This document shows positions 22,197 through 32,700 of a stretch of 64,000 bases of DNA, in pieces; within the stretch, counting starts at the first letter, position 1; each line of letters starts with the position of its first letter. The translations under genes were made by a program, and so were the position numbers. The DNA is taken from NCBI GenBank assembly GCA_948144175.1, contig CANXME010000043.1, forward strand, positions 558,001-622,000, written 5' to 3'. The stretch comes from Closterium sp. NIES-65. Its lineage: Eukaryota > Streptophyta > Zygnematophyceae > Desmidiales > Closteriaceae. The notes below the pieces were generated by a model that worked only from the letters and a program-made list of their open reading frames with translations, was not told the DNA's origin and searched no databases.

Positions 22197-23834
22197 ATGG
22201 CACCCCTCCTCGGTAGATGTACTAGGAATGGTTCAGCCTCGCTCGCATCCCCGATAGTAGCTCTCTTCGTTCTCGTTGCAAGCATTCTGTGCATCCCGAG
22301 CCACGCCGCGCGAATCAAGCCCGCTCAGGAGAAGTTCCTGCTCTCCTTGATGCCGTACCTTAACGAGTACATCTATAACGAGACGTGGCGCGCGGGGACG
22401 GATTGCAGCAAATGGGAAGGCGTCAAATGCACCCCGCAAGGCGCGGTCGTGAGGATCGAGCTCAACCTCTGGGAAACGGGGCCCATTCCGCGGACCATCA
22501 CCATTCTCAACTCCCTCCAACACCTCGAAATCTCCGGGATGAACCTCACGGGCTCCCTTCCGGAGTCAATCGGCGCGCTTCTGACCCTCACGAACATCAG
22601 GATCAGCAGCAGCACGGGGGGATGCAGCGGCCGCATTCCACGCTCCCTCCCTTCCCTCACGAACCTCGTGTCGCTTGATCTCTTTGGTCATAGGTTTTCC
22701 GGAGGCATCCCACCCGCGCTTAGCAGCCTTAAGCGTCTTAATTACCTCTCGCTTGCCCTAAACCAGCTCACTGGCCCGATTCCCGCCGCGCTCGGATCCC
22801 TTCTGAACTTAAAGACGCTTCTCCTCGCGCATAATCGCTTAACGGGAGCCGTGCCGCGCCAGCTGTCGGGATTGCGGCTCCTCGAGGAGTTAAACCTGCA
22901 GGAGAACCGATTAATAGGTCCTCTACCTGGCAAGCTGACCGCTCTCGCTCCGACTCTTAAGGTCCTCGACCTTTCATACAATCCCATTGGCGGCGTCTTC
23001 CCTTACAAGTTAATCAACAGGCTGTCGCGGCTCGAGGGACTGAATATGCAGCAATCGGGGATTAAAGACTCGACTCTGTCGCTGGCTCAGTTGTGGCAGC
23101 ACCCGAGCCTTCGTTCCCTCGATCTGAGCTTCAATAAGTTTTCAGGAAACCTGCCCCCCGTTCTGGGCAGGATAAAAAATCTCAACAAGCTTTACCTCAT
23201 GAAGAACCGGCTCAACGGCTCTGTTTCGTGGAAGTTTTTCGCATATAAACCGCCCCTGACCGATCTTTCTCTCGCGTATAACCAGATGACGGGAGAATTT
23301 CCGTGGACTGCCGTGAAAGCGGGAGTTGCGGGGACTCTGGTGCATCTGGACATTGCCAGCAACTCGTTCGTGGGTTCAATTCCTGCAGCTGCGCTCTCCA
23401 ACATTCCCCTGACGGATTTCAACATCTCCGAAAATTACTTCTCTGGGAAGCTGCCTCAGCTGGGGAGGGGTGATGGGGACATGATGTTCGATCTGCAGTA
23501 TAACTACTTATGGGGTAACCCCATGCTCACTATTTCCGGGCAGAAACTCTGCCCGGAGGAGTCCGGTCTCAGGCAGGGGTTCGGGGACGATGAAATTCTG
23601 CGAGCTGTGCAGAACTGCCTGTCGAAAACGTCTAGCTGCCCGGAGAAACAGCAGCGGAGCGGGGCGGCTTGTGAAAAATTTTGTGGAACCAGCAGCAGCA
23701 GCCCACCCTGCTCAGGTTACGGAACTTGTGTGCCAGCGAGCAGTGCCAGCAGCTCTACACAGTTTGAGTGTCGCTGCTATAAAGGGTACAAGCTGAAGGC
23801 AGGAAGCAAGCATGTGTGCGAGAAGGATGGCTGA
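22197..23834 (+). CDS. Secreted leucine-rich-repeat protein with EGF-like C-terminus
   Basis: A single-exon frame of 545 residues that looks whole. Residues 1-38 form a signal peptide (hydrophobic core IVALFVLVASILCI, likely cut after SHA). Residues about 44-79 form an N-terminal cap ending WRAGTDCSKWEGVKC, as in plant LRR proteins. About a dozen plant-type LRRs follow to about residue 430 (LxxLxxLxLxxNxLTGxIP pattern). The tail (about 453-545) is Cys-rich and EGF-like (CEKFCG, CSGYGTC, ECRCYKGYKL). There is no transmembrane segment, GPI-like tail or kinase, so it is probably an apoplastic or wall protein that could act in recognition or protein binding. Two broken relatives lie at 7378-7724 and 8306-9193 on the same strand. 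The first ATG gives the signal peptide and was chosen for that reason. The ligand and role are unknown. Confidence 0.88.
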   Translation: MAPLLGRCTRNGSASLASPIVALFVLVASILCIPSHAARIKPAQEKFLLSLMPYLNEYIYNETWRAGTDCSKWEGVKCTPQGAVVRIELNLWETGPIPRTITILNSLQHLEISGMNLTGSLPESIGALLTLTNIRISSSTGGCSGRIPRSLPSLTNLVSLDLFGHRFSGGIPPALSSLKRLNYLSLALNQLTGPIPAALGSLLNLKTLLLAHNRLTGAVPRQLSGLRLLEELNLQENRLIGPLPGKLTALAPTLKVLDLSYNPIGGVFPYKLINRLSRLEGLNMQQSGIKDSTLSLAQLWQHPSLRSLDLSFNKFSGNLPPVLGRIKNLNKLYLMKNRLNGSVSWKFFAYKPPLTDLSLAYNQMTGEFPWTAVKAGVAGTLVHLDIASNSFVGSIPAAALSNIPLTDFNISENYFSGKLPQLGRGDGDMMFDLQYNYLWGNPMLTISGQKLCPEESGLRQGFGDDEILRAVQNCLSKTSSCPEKQQRSGAACEKFCGTSSSSPPCSGYGTCVPASSASSSTQFECRCYKGYKLKAGSKHVCEKDG

Positions 23835-24122
23835 TATATGAGCGTCCCTTACAGTAGCACTCCTCCCTTTCAAGTCTGTTTATAAACAGTGGCAGGAGTC
23901 AAGGCAAAATATGCGAAGCAATACTCAAGGTTAGCTGAATAAGCCTGAGAGGGCAACAGTGGGAGCTGAAGCTGCTGTACGCTTGCGAGCCTTCAGGGGC
24001 TGAAGCTGGGAGCCTATGCGAGCCATATGAGAAAGGAAGAAGGCGGTGGTAATGGTAGGAGCCCTAGGTAACGGGGATGGGAATCTACGAAAGGTGAAAA
24101 GAGCCTACTGTACAGTACACTT
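23835..24122 (+). other. 3' flank of the LRR-EGF gene, no gene seen
   Basis: Non-coding. Probably the 3' UTR and spacer up to the DNA transposon that starts near 24123. Confidence 0.5.
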
Positions 24123-24313
24123 ACTGTCATACCCCGGATATAAGCGCCACCCTCGGATTAGCGCCTGGCGCTTTTAATTGGCGTGTGACGCTTATATCCG
24201 CTTCTCGATCATAAGCGCACCCCCTGAAAAAAACTTGTTTTATTATAAGCGCACGTAAACTGTAAATTTTGAAATGTGTTCAGAACGCTGTAACGATGTT
24301 TACTTTAACAGAC

Positions 24314-24332
24314 GGATGTGTTGCAGATTCGG
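24314..24332. repeat. Target-site duplicate, 3' side of the LINE
   Basis: GGATGTGTTGCAGATTCGG, identical to 28563-28581. It abuts the LINE tail of TTTTAAG units (plus-strand reading). Confidence 0.93.
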
Positions 24333-27300
24333 TTTTAAGTTTTAAGTTTTATTGATGGTCGTAACCAATACATTTGATACAAGCAGCAGCAATGATAACA
24401 TATCAAGGTCGTAAAAACAACCTGCACTGTATCGTGCTAGCTGCCCAGCGGGACTCCCGCTGGCACCAGGGACCACTTGATGGCCGGTACCAGGGCTAGA
24501 TGAGGATGCTGCATTCAGGGGGGGCGGAAGGGGTCGTTCAGGAGCCAGGTCCGTTGTAGTGCTGGGTGTAGTGAAGGGTACTCAGAAGAGTCAAAGCACA
24601 GAAGGCGGAGAGACTGGGCGTAGCGAACCCTGGATGCCGTTGCCCTTTGGAATTTGATCGAACGCTTTTTCCGCTGCCAGAAGAAAAGCTTGCAAGCGGA
24701 AAGGAAAGCTCCTAAGACACGGTGCAGGATGGAGATGGTTGAGGAAGACTCGCGCTGATGTACAGTTGCACAGCGCTCATCCCAGAGGGTCTTGGCAGCA
24801 GCGCCCACCAACAAGCACCAAGGTGCAATCTGTCCAGCAGGGTGGGAGAGAGGGAAGAACACAAGCGGAGCCGGGACAGCCACTCCCAGGTGCGAACGTG
24901 TCACCCGACAGAGAGCCGCTGAGACTGTCGCCGCTGGGCCACACTCATTGAAGACGTGTAGGAGGGTCTCAAGGGGTCTTGGTGGACAGCGTCGACAGCT
25001 GCCACCATCTTCCATGAAACGGAAACGGGCACCTGTGGGAAGGGCACGCGCAAAAAGGCGGAGGAGGAGGTCGCGGGATCGACTGGGCTGCTCGCGGAGG
25101 AAGGGGTGTGTGAGCGAGGGCAGTGCAGGGACAGGGAGTTGTAACGCAGTCGACCAGGCTTCCTGTAGGGAGAGCGGCTGAGGGCGGTAGAACTGTTTGC
25201 GAAGGACTGCTAAGGATGGTGGTCCTGGGCGGAGCAGGTCTATGCGATCGGCTAACCCAGCACCGGAGCAAAAGGGTCCATGGATCCATCTGTCACGGAC
25301 GAGGATGGTGAGAAGGGCACGTTCGGGGACGACGCAGCAGCTGACGGCCTCCCTACCTACACGTCTACAGCTGATGTCGTACCTATCTGCTACCACCAGA
25401 CGCCTGGGAGTGTAACGCGAACCTGCAGTAGTTGAGGAGGAGAGAGGGGAGGAGGGGAGACAGGGACAGTCCAATCTCCTGCAGACAAGGATCCCAGAGG
25501 GCGTTGAAAAGGGAGGAGGACCTCCCACCAGTCCAGAGGAACCGCTTCGGTAATGGCAGTGAGGATACGTCTGCTGCAGGGGAAACGGGCAGTAGGGAAT
25601 CGACGGAAAATTTCAACTCTGGAGAGGCGACGAAGACCAGACTCTGTGGGGGTGAGGAGATGTCCGAGGCGGAGTTGGAGGGTGAGGAGAGGCAGTTCTT
25701 CTTTGAGACCACCAAAGGGTTGCCCATCCGGCTTAAGGAGAAAACGATTAAAGGGGAGGGGTTCTGCCAGTAAGACCCAAGGCTCCAAGCGTGGGGGGTG
25801 TATGAGCGGGGACATGGCCAGGAAGGACTCAAGTTCAGCCCTGGCACGAGGGGGGGTGGAGACAGGGAGACTTCTCAAGATGAGGGGATGGAGAAGGAAG
25901 CAATGGAGTCCGAAAGGCAGGGTGGAGCAGCTCCGCGCAATGTCCTCAAACGGGGTGGGCCGGAAGCGGCGGCAGGCTCGCTGGACGTTGAGGGCAGATA
26001 CGTACTGCGAGGGTTCAAGTCCGCCGATCCCACCGTGTTGTTTTTTATTATAGAGGATGCGTTTGGTGAGAAGCCGGGAGACGAGGCCTGTGGAGTGATG
26101 CTTGCTGGCGGAGAGGAAATTTCCAACGAGCATGTCCAGCTGTTTAAGCAAGCGAGGGGGAGGAGGCTGAAAGCGGCCGCCGAAGGCAATCAGGGGGATG
26201 ACCCTCTCAGTGACAAGGGCAGCGCGACACGAAGCAGTGAGGTGAAGTTTAGAGAGAAATGCGATGGTGGATGAGGCTTTGGCGAGAATCTGTTCCCACG
26301 TCCTGACTCCGGGTTGGGAATGCTGAACAAACACACCCAGAATACGTTCAGCGTCTTCAGGTTGGCGCACCGGAATGGGGCCTGCGTGCGTAATCTGCTG
26401 ATGCGGGATATTGAAGGGGAGGATGGAGCACTTATTCCAGTTAGGCTGTTCCCTGGAGACCAGGGCAAAGGAGTCCAAAAGCTGGGAGGCAGTGTGAAGT
26501 TCGGAGTCTGAGTTGAGGAAAATTGAAATGTCATCGGCATAGCATGCTGCCAGACGCCGTTGGTGGGTGGAGAAGGCAAAACCCGGGAGGGCAGAGGACA
26601 GATGGCGGTGAAGGACCTCGATGACACAGATGAACAAGAGTGGGGCTAGGGGGCAGCCTTGACGGACGCCAGAGCGGACCGGGAAGTCGGGTCCTGGATG
26701 ATTATTGACCAATACCCGGGTGGAGGTGTCAGTGTGGAGGAGGCGTACCCAAGTGATGAAGTCGGAAGGCAGGCCTAGATAGGACAAACACTGGTACATG
26801 AACTCGCGATCTACCAGGTCGTAGGCTTTGCGGATGTCTACTGTGAGTACGAGGAGGGGTACGGAGCGGGCAACTGCCCATTCCATTAAATCGAGAGTGT
26901 CATTGATCGTATCGCCAATGCTACGACCGCGCACAAAGGCTGTCTGGGCGGGGTGGATGATGTGGCGCAGAACAGGTTGAAGACGGTTGGCGAGGCAGAT
27001 GGCGAGGGTTTTGTAGTCAGCATTCATGAGCGTAATAGGGCGAAGATCCTCGACCATTGAGGAAGACTGTCGTTTGGGGATGAGGACAGTGCGGCCGCCT
27101 CTCATAGAGGGGGACAACGACTGGGAGCGCCAGATTGACGCGAAGAGTTGATGGAAGACCGGACCGAGGAGAGCACGGTAAGTGCGGAAGAAATCTCCGG
27201 GCAGGCCATCGCTGCCGGGCGTCTTGCCAGGGGCGAGAGAGGCCATTGCACGATCAATTTCGGCAAGCGAGAAGGGCGCCATTAAGGGAAGCAGCAAAGC

Positions 27301-28562
27301 TGACGGTGGGGACGAGGGGGGGAGGTGACGCCAGAAATCCGACGGACGAGCGGGTTGGGGAGGGGCACCGTAAAGGCTGGAGAAGAAGGAGGTGCAATGG
27401 GCGTTGATTTCGCTGAGGTTGGAGGTGAGGCGGCCAGAGGGGAGTGTGATCGCGGAGACTTGCGAGGCCTTGATATGGGAATTGAGACTACTGAGGAGAG
27501 ACGGGACACCCATCTCACGGGCCCCCTCCACTTTGAGCTTGGCTTTGAAGGCGATATCAGCGGCACGAGAGGACAGATACTGTTCCAGCTGTCTGGAAGA
27601 CTGCTGTAGACGGTGCTGTATAAGGGGGTTATGGGGAAAGCGCAGGAGGGAGAGTTGGCACGTAGCGACGACCGACTGGAGGTGCGTCATTGTCTTGCGG
27701 ACACGGGTGCGTTCTTCCGAGGAGAATGACCGAAGGCAGGCACAAAGGTGGGCTTTCCAACTGTCCCACCCAAGAGGGGACAACGGCTGAGGGAGGGAGT
27801 GTACAGCTTTCTGGACAAGGATTTGAACGCAGTGTTTGCGAAGGAGAGAGTGCGGAAACCTCCAGGGTCTAGGGGCTGTATTGGGGTCGTCAACAAGGAT
27901 GGTGCAAACAGGGTGTTGGAAATGGTCGGAGAGTTGGGGGGAGATGGCGACCAGGTCAGCCGACTGGAGCTGGGAGAGCCAGCCATGTGAGACACAAATT
28001 CTGTCCAGGCGAGAGGCCGGGCAGGACGCCAAACCAGCGCGGGCATGCGAAACAAAAGAGAAAGAGGGGAGAGAGGGATGGTGGATTCTGAAGGAGTCAA
28101 CGAGACCGTGTGCGTTGAGGAGGGTGTTAAGGATGCTGGCTTCGCTTAGCTCATGCTGCAGGAGGGGACGGTTACGATCGAGATGGTCGGTAACAGCGTT
28201 GAAATCGCCTGCCAAGATGATCCCGTCACAGTTGGTGCACGCGGTCAGGGCGGGGTGCAGAGTGTCGTTCCACCAGCGTCTACGGTCAGACGCATGGGTG
28301 GAGGGGTAAATTGCGACCAAGCCCAGGTGCAGCTGGAGGAAGCTGAGATGAAGTCGCAGGAGGCGATTGTCCGAGGAGGGTGCTCGCTCAGTGATGGTGA
28401 TGCGCTTGTTAAACACTAGGACGATGATACCGCCCGGTCGTACTCTCCCAGCGACTACAGAGGGCGGAGAATGTGCGTACGCTCGTGGCTTAAATTTAAA
28501 CAAGAGCTCGCGGAAAGTGGTCGTGACACGGGTGTCGATGAGGATGAGGATGTCAGGCGGGT
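24333..28562 (-). mobile_element. LINE (non-LTR retrotransposon), 5'-truncated
   Basis: Bounded by a perfect 19-bp target duplication (24314-24332 and 28563-28581). On the minus strand it starts inside the endonuclease domain, so the 5' UTR, any ORF1 and the first part of the endonuclease are missing, the usual result of incomplete reverse transcription. The 3' end at the left is not a plain poly-A but a short tail of CTTAAAA units preceded by AATAAAA-like sequence (minus-strand reading). The non-coding 3' region is about 24333-24514. The endonuclease, RT and C-terminal Cys/His domain suggest an L1-like clade. No RNase H domain is visible. Confidence 0.93.
24515..28562 (-). pseudogene. LINE ORF2: endonuclease, reverse transcriptase and zinc-finger region
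   Basis: The first frame (28562 down to 25390) holds an APE-type endonuclease. Its motifs are ILILIDTR near the truncation, GDFNAV at 28192-28209, ASRLDRI and SDHFQHPV. An L1-type RT follows, with LIPKRQ, RPITLMNADYK, DIRKAYD, RQGCPLAPLLF and the catalytic YADD at 26530-26541. The second frame (25528 down to 24515) continues the protein to a C-terminal zf-RVT-like motif CRRCPPRP..LLHVFNECG. The two frames overlap by about 140 bp, and the same DNA reads as the junction in both, so one frameshift in 25390-25528 separates them. The missing N-terminus and the frameshift mean that this copy cannot jump by itself. Confidence 0.88.
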
Positions 28563-28581
28563 GGATGTGTTGCAGATTCGG
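28563..28581. repeat. Target-site duplicate, 5' side of the LINE
   Basis: GGATGTGTTGCAGATTCGG, identical to 24314-24332. It is followed by three short repeats of CACATTCGG type (about 28588-28630) that belong to the pre-insertion site. Confidence 0.93.
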
Positions 28582-28877
28582 GTTCCTTCACATTCGGACC
28601 CTTCACATTCGGTTCCCTTCACATTCGGACCCTGCGGGTCCAGTCAGCAGGAGCTGTCGGAAGCTGGATGTGAGTCAGATTGAGTGTATCTCCCAGCACG
28701 CGCGAGAATATCAGACGACCCCATGTAACTTCAACTAGATTAAAAAGGCAAGCACGAGATCTACAGTTTGGTGTTAAATGATATTAAAAAATATATATGC
28801 CATTGTATAAACGCTGGCGCTTATAAATTTACTCGATTATAAGCCCACCCCCCTAAAAAAACCTGATTGATTATTGC

Positions 28878-29008
28878 TGTCAGCACATTATAGCTTATGC
28901 TTTTGTGTAGGCTGTAGTGGGGAAGCCCATATGGGGTACAACCCAATTAGGGTTAGTACTTGTACCCAACTGTTTCATAGTTCATTCATTCTCGTTCACA
29001 TTTTCTCA
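28878..29008 (+). repeat. 5' LTR of copia-B1
   Basis: 131 bp, TGTCAG...TCTCA, followed by TGGTATCGAGC. Confidence 0.93.
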
Positions 29009-29094
29009 TGGTATCGAGCAGGTTCCCCCGTGGGAACTGTGCCTAGGGCCCACCACATCGACCTTTTTTTTCCTGCCCGAAGCGCGCTCCGCCC

Positions 29095-29790
29095 GAGTCG
29101 CACTTCGTCGAGCCGCCCTAGCGGCCCTTTCCCCTAGCGGCCCCGCCGCACGTCGCCTCGGCCCCGCCGCCCGTCGCTTCGGTCCCGCCGCCCATCGTCG
29201 CGGCCCCGCCGCCCTACCTCGCGGCCCCGCCGCCCTACCTCGCGGCCCCGCCGCCCTACCTCGCGGCCCCGCCGCCCTACCTCGCGGCCCCGCCGCCCTA
29301 CCTCTCGGCCCCGCCGCCCTACCTCGCGGCCCCGCCGCCCTACCTCGCAGCCCCGCCGCCCTACCTCACGGCCCCGTCGCCCTACCTTGCGGCCCCGACG
29401 CCCTGCTCAGCGGCCTCGCCGCCCTTCTGCACCGGCCCCGCCGCCCTACTCCTGCGGCCCCGCCGCCCTACTCCTGCGGCCCCGCCGCCCTACTCCTGCG
29501 GCCCCGCCGCCCTACTCCTACGGCCCCACCGCCCTACTCCTGCGGCCCCGCCGCCCTACTCAGCGGCCCCGCCACCGTTCACCAGCGGCCCTGCCGCCCT
29601 ACACCGCCTGCGCCGCTCGAGCTGCCAGAACAGCCCGAGCCGCCCGAGCCGCCCGAGCCGCCCGAGCCGCCCGAGACACCCGAGCCGCCCGAGTCGCCCG
29701 AGCCGCCCGAGCCGCCTGAGCCACCCGAGCCGCCCGAGCCGCCCGAGCCGCCCAAGCCGCCCGAGCCGCCTGATCAGCCGAGTCGCCGGT
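29095..29790 (+). repeat. GC-rich tandem array in copia-B1 leader
   Basis: 21-bp units (CCTCGCGGCCCCGCCGCCCTA and variants) to about 29600, then 9-bp GAGCCGCCC units to 29790, directly upstream of gag. Confidence 0.88.
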
Positions 29791-32700
29791 GCCGCGGAGC
29801 CGCAGTCGCTACTGTGCCGTCCGAGCAGCCGTGTTGCCGGGTTACTGCACTACTGAGCTGCCCGACTTGCCCTGTCTGGTGAGACCAGCGCTTCTGTCAC
29901 TGCACTGCCCCTGTCCTAAAGTTGGTCTCGCTAGTCTACTGCTGTCATGGCTTCCCCTAGTGTTCTCGCTTTTGACGCTGAGGGTCGAGCCATTGACTTT
30001 GAGGTTTGGGTAGATGACCTGCAGCTCTTCTTATAGTGCGATAGGGCAGACGGTCTCTCCCTCTTTGACCTCACCTCTGGCGCCTCTCCTGCCCCTGCTG
30101 CCGATGCTGACCCCGCTGTTCGCTCCCAGTGGGCCACGCGCGATGCTGCTGCACGTCTTGCTGTGCGTCGCCACCTGCCTACCTCTGAGCGCGCGCACTT
30201 TAGTCAGTACAAGAGTGCTCACACCTTATACGACGCTGTAGTTGCGCGCTACTCTTCCCCTGCCACTGCTGCACTGAGCCGCCTCATGCTACCGTACCTC
30301 TTTCCTGACCTTGCTGCCTTTCCCACACTCGCTGACCTCGTTACGCACCTCCGCACTAGTGACACTCGCTACCGCGCCGCACTTCCTGCTGAGTTCTGCG
30401 CCAAGAATCCGACCCCCATGTACATCACTCTCTATTATATCGTCACTCGCCTTCCTGACTCCCTTCGCGTAGTCAGGGACCACTTCCTCTCAGTCTGTCC
30501 CACCACTCTCACTGTTGACCTCCTAGAGAAGGCCCTCCTAGTAGCGGAGAAGAGCATAGTCGCTGTAGGAGCCTCTCGTGGTGACCCTCGCACCCCCATC
30601 TTTGAGGGGTGTTCCCCTTCCCCCCTGTTGCCCTCTGTCGCCTCTGCTGCTGCGGCCGACCTCGTTGGTCTTGAGTCGGTCGGTGCGGCGTCTGCCCCTA
30701 GCGGGAGACGCCGCTCTGGCAAGGGCAAGGGGGGCAAGGGCGCGGGTGGGGCTAGCGGGGGTGGTGGAGGTGGCGGTGGGGGCGGCGGGGGGAGTGGGGG
30801 TGGCGGTGGGAGTGGTGCCGGGGGTGGAGGTGGCGGTGGCAGCGGCGGAGGCGGAGGCGGCGGTGGCGGTAGCGGTGGGAGCGGAGGCGGCGGTGGCGGG
30901 GGAGGTGGAGGCGGCGATGGTGGAGGAGGTGGAGCTGGTCGAGGTGGTACTTCTCAGCGGAGCGGCTCCGGGAGTGGTCAGCGCCAGCAGCAGCAGCAGC
31001 AGCAGCGTTCTCGGGACATCCCCCCTCCTCAGCAGCTCAGTGAGTGGTACACGCAGCGTCAGCGTGGTGGGGGTTTTGGCCCGTGCACCTACGTCCTCCG
31101 CTCCGGCAACCGCGCGGGTGAGCAGTGTGGGGGTGCTCACCCCACCCAGCGCTGCTTTGGCCGCCTGACGGACGCTTGGCGTCAGCAGTTCCCGGAGGCT
31201 AGTGAGATCCCCCGCTGGTGAGAGCTGTCTAGGGCAGGCATAGCTATCTTTGATCTTGACTTTGATGCTATCCTTGCTGCCATGTATGCTGTGACTATTA
31301 GTGATGAGGGTGACTGTTACCGGTGTTTCCCGCCCGACCCGGGCATTGGTACTGCTGCTCTAGGTACTGGTGAGGCTGCTGCTCTAGGTGCCAGTGCGTC
31401 CGCGCCCTCAGGTGCTGGTGAGTCTGCGCTCTCAGGTACCACGTCGGCTTCGGCCTCCCTCACCTTCACACTTGACTCAGGGGCTTCTCGCTCCTTCTTT
31501 CGAGACCGCACCACACTCACGCCGCTTGGTCGGCCAGTTGCAGTCTCCCTGGCAGACCCCTCTGGGGGTCCTGTCCTCTCTCACATCTCCACTGTCCTCC
31601 CGTGTCCAGCTGCCCCCTCTGGCACCTTGTCTGGTCTTTACCTCCCCTCGTTCTCTACAAACTTGGTGAGTGGTGCTAACCTGCAGGATACGGAGGTTCA
31701 CCAGTTCACTCCTGCAAGTCAGCGGGTGACCCACTGCACGGACGCTCGGACAGGCCGACACCTGGCCACGTTTACACATCGGCCGGGGTCGAGCCTGTAC
31801 ACACTGACCACTGAGTCTCCTCCAGTCACTGCGTCTGGTCAGGTAGCTGCGTCGGGTCAGGTGTTTGCTGCAGCGTCCAGGTCTGGTCCTGAGTCTGCCC
31901 CCTGCTCGTGTCGCCTCCTGTCTCACGAGACTCTCCTGTGGCACCACCGCCTTGGTCACCCCTCCCTGCCTCGTCTCCGAGGCATGGCTTCCCGTGTCCT
32001 TGTCTCTGGTCTTCCCCGGTCCCTCCCTCCCCTTCCTCCGGGGCCTGGTCCTTCTTGTGTCCCCTGTGTCGAGGGGCGGCTCCGAGCTGCCCCTCACCCC
32101 TCTCAGTTTCCCCCGACAGAGGCCCCGCTGCAGACGCTTCACATGGACGTGTGGGGCCCGGCCCGCGTCCGTGGACAGGGTCACGAGCGCTACTTCCTGC
32201 TGGTGGTTGATGACTACTCGCGTTACACCACAGTCTTCCCCTTGCGCAGCAAGGGTGATGTCGCTGAGGTGCTGATCGACTGGATCCGCGCAGCTCGTCT
32301 CCAGCTTAGGAGGAGCTTCGGCTCGGACTTTCCTGTTCTGCGTCTGCACTCTGACCGAGGCGGAGAGTTCTCCTCTGGCCTTCTGCGAGCCTACTGTCGT
32401 GCGCGAGGCATCCGCCAGACCTTCACGCTTCCGGACTCTCCACAGCAAAATGGGATTGCTGAGCGCCGCATTGGCATGGTCATTTACGTCGCTCGTACGT
32501 CCATGATGCATGCGGCTGCCCCCCATTTTCTGTGGCCGTTTGCGGTTCGGTACGCGGCGCATCAGATCAACCTTTGCTGCTGGAGGTACTGGAGCTGGAG
32601 GTGCTGTTGACGGTGGTACTGCCGCTGGGGGTGCTGGTGCTGTCCCTGCTATGCGTGGAGTCGCCGCGCGGCCTCGACCGTACTTTGTTCCGCTCCTTCA

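Noticed and set aside
24136-24199. A stand-alone hairpin or small RNA gene from the GGATATAAGCG inverted repeat
   Set aside because: The repeat is better explained as subterminal structure of the DNA transposon whose right end is at 35274-35290.
25432-28419. Plus-strand frames across the LINE
   Set aside because: Antisense shadows of the minus-strand endonuclease and RT, with no domain of their own.
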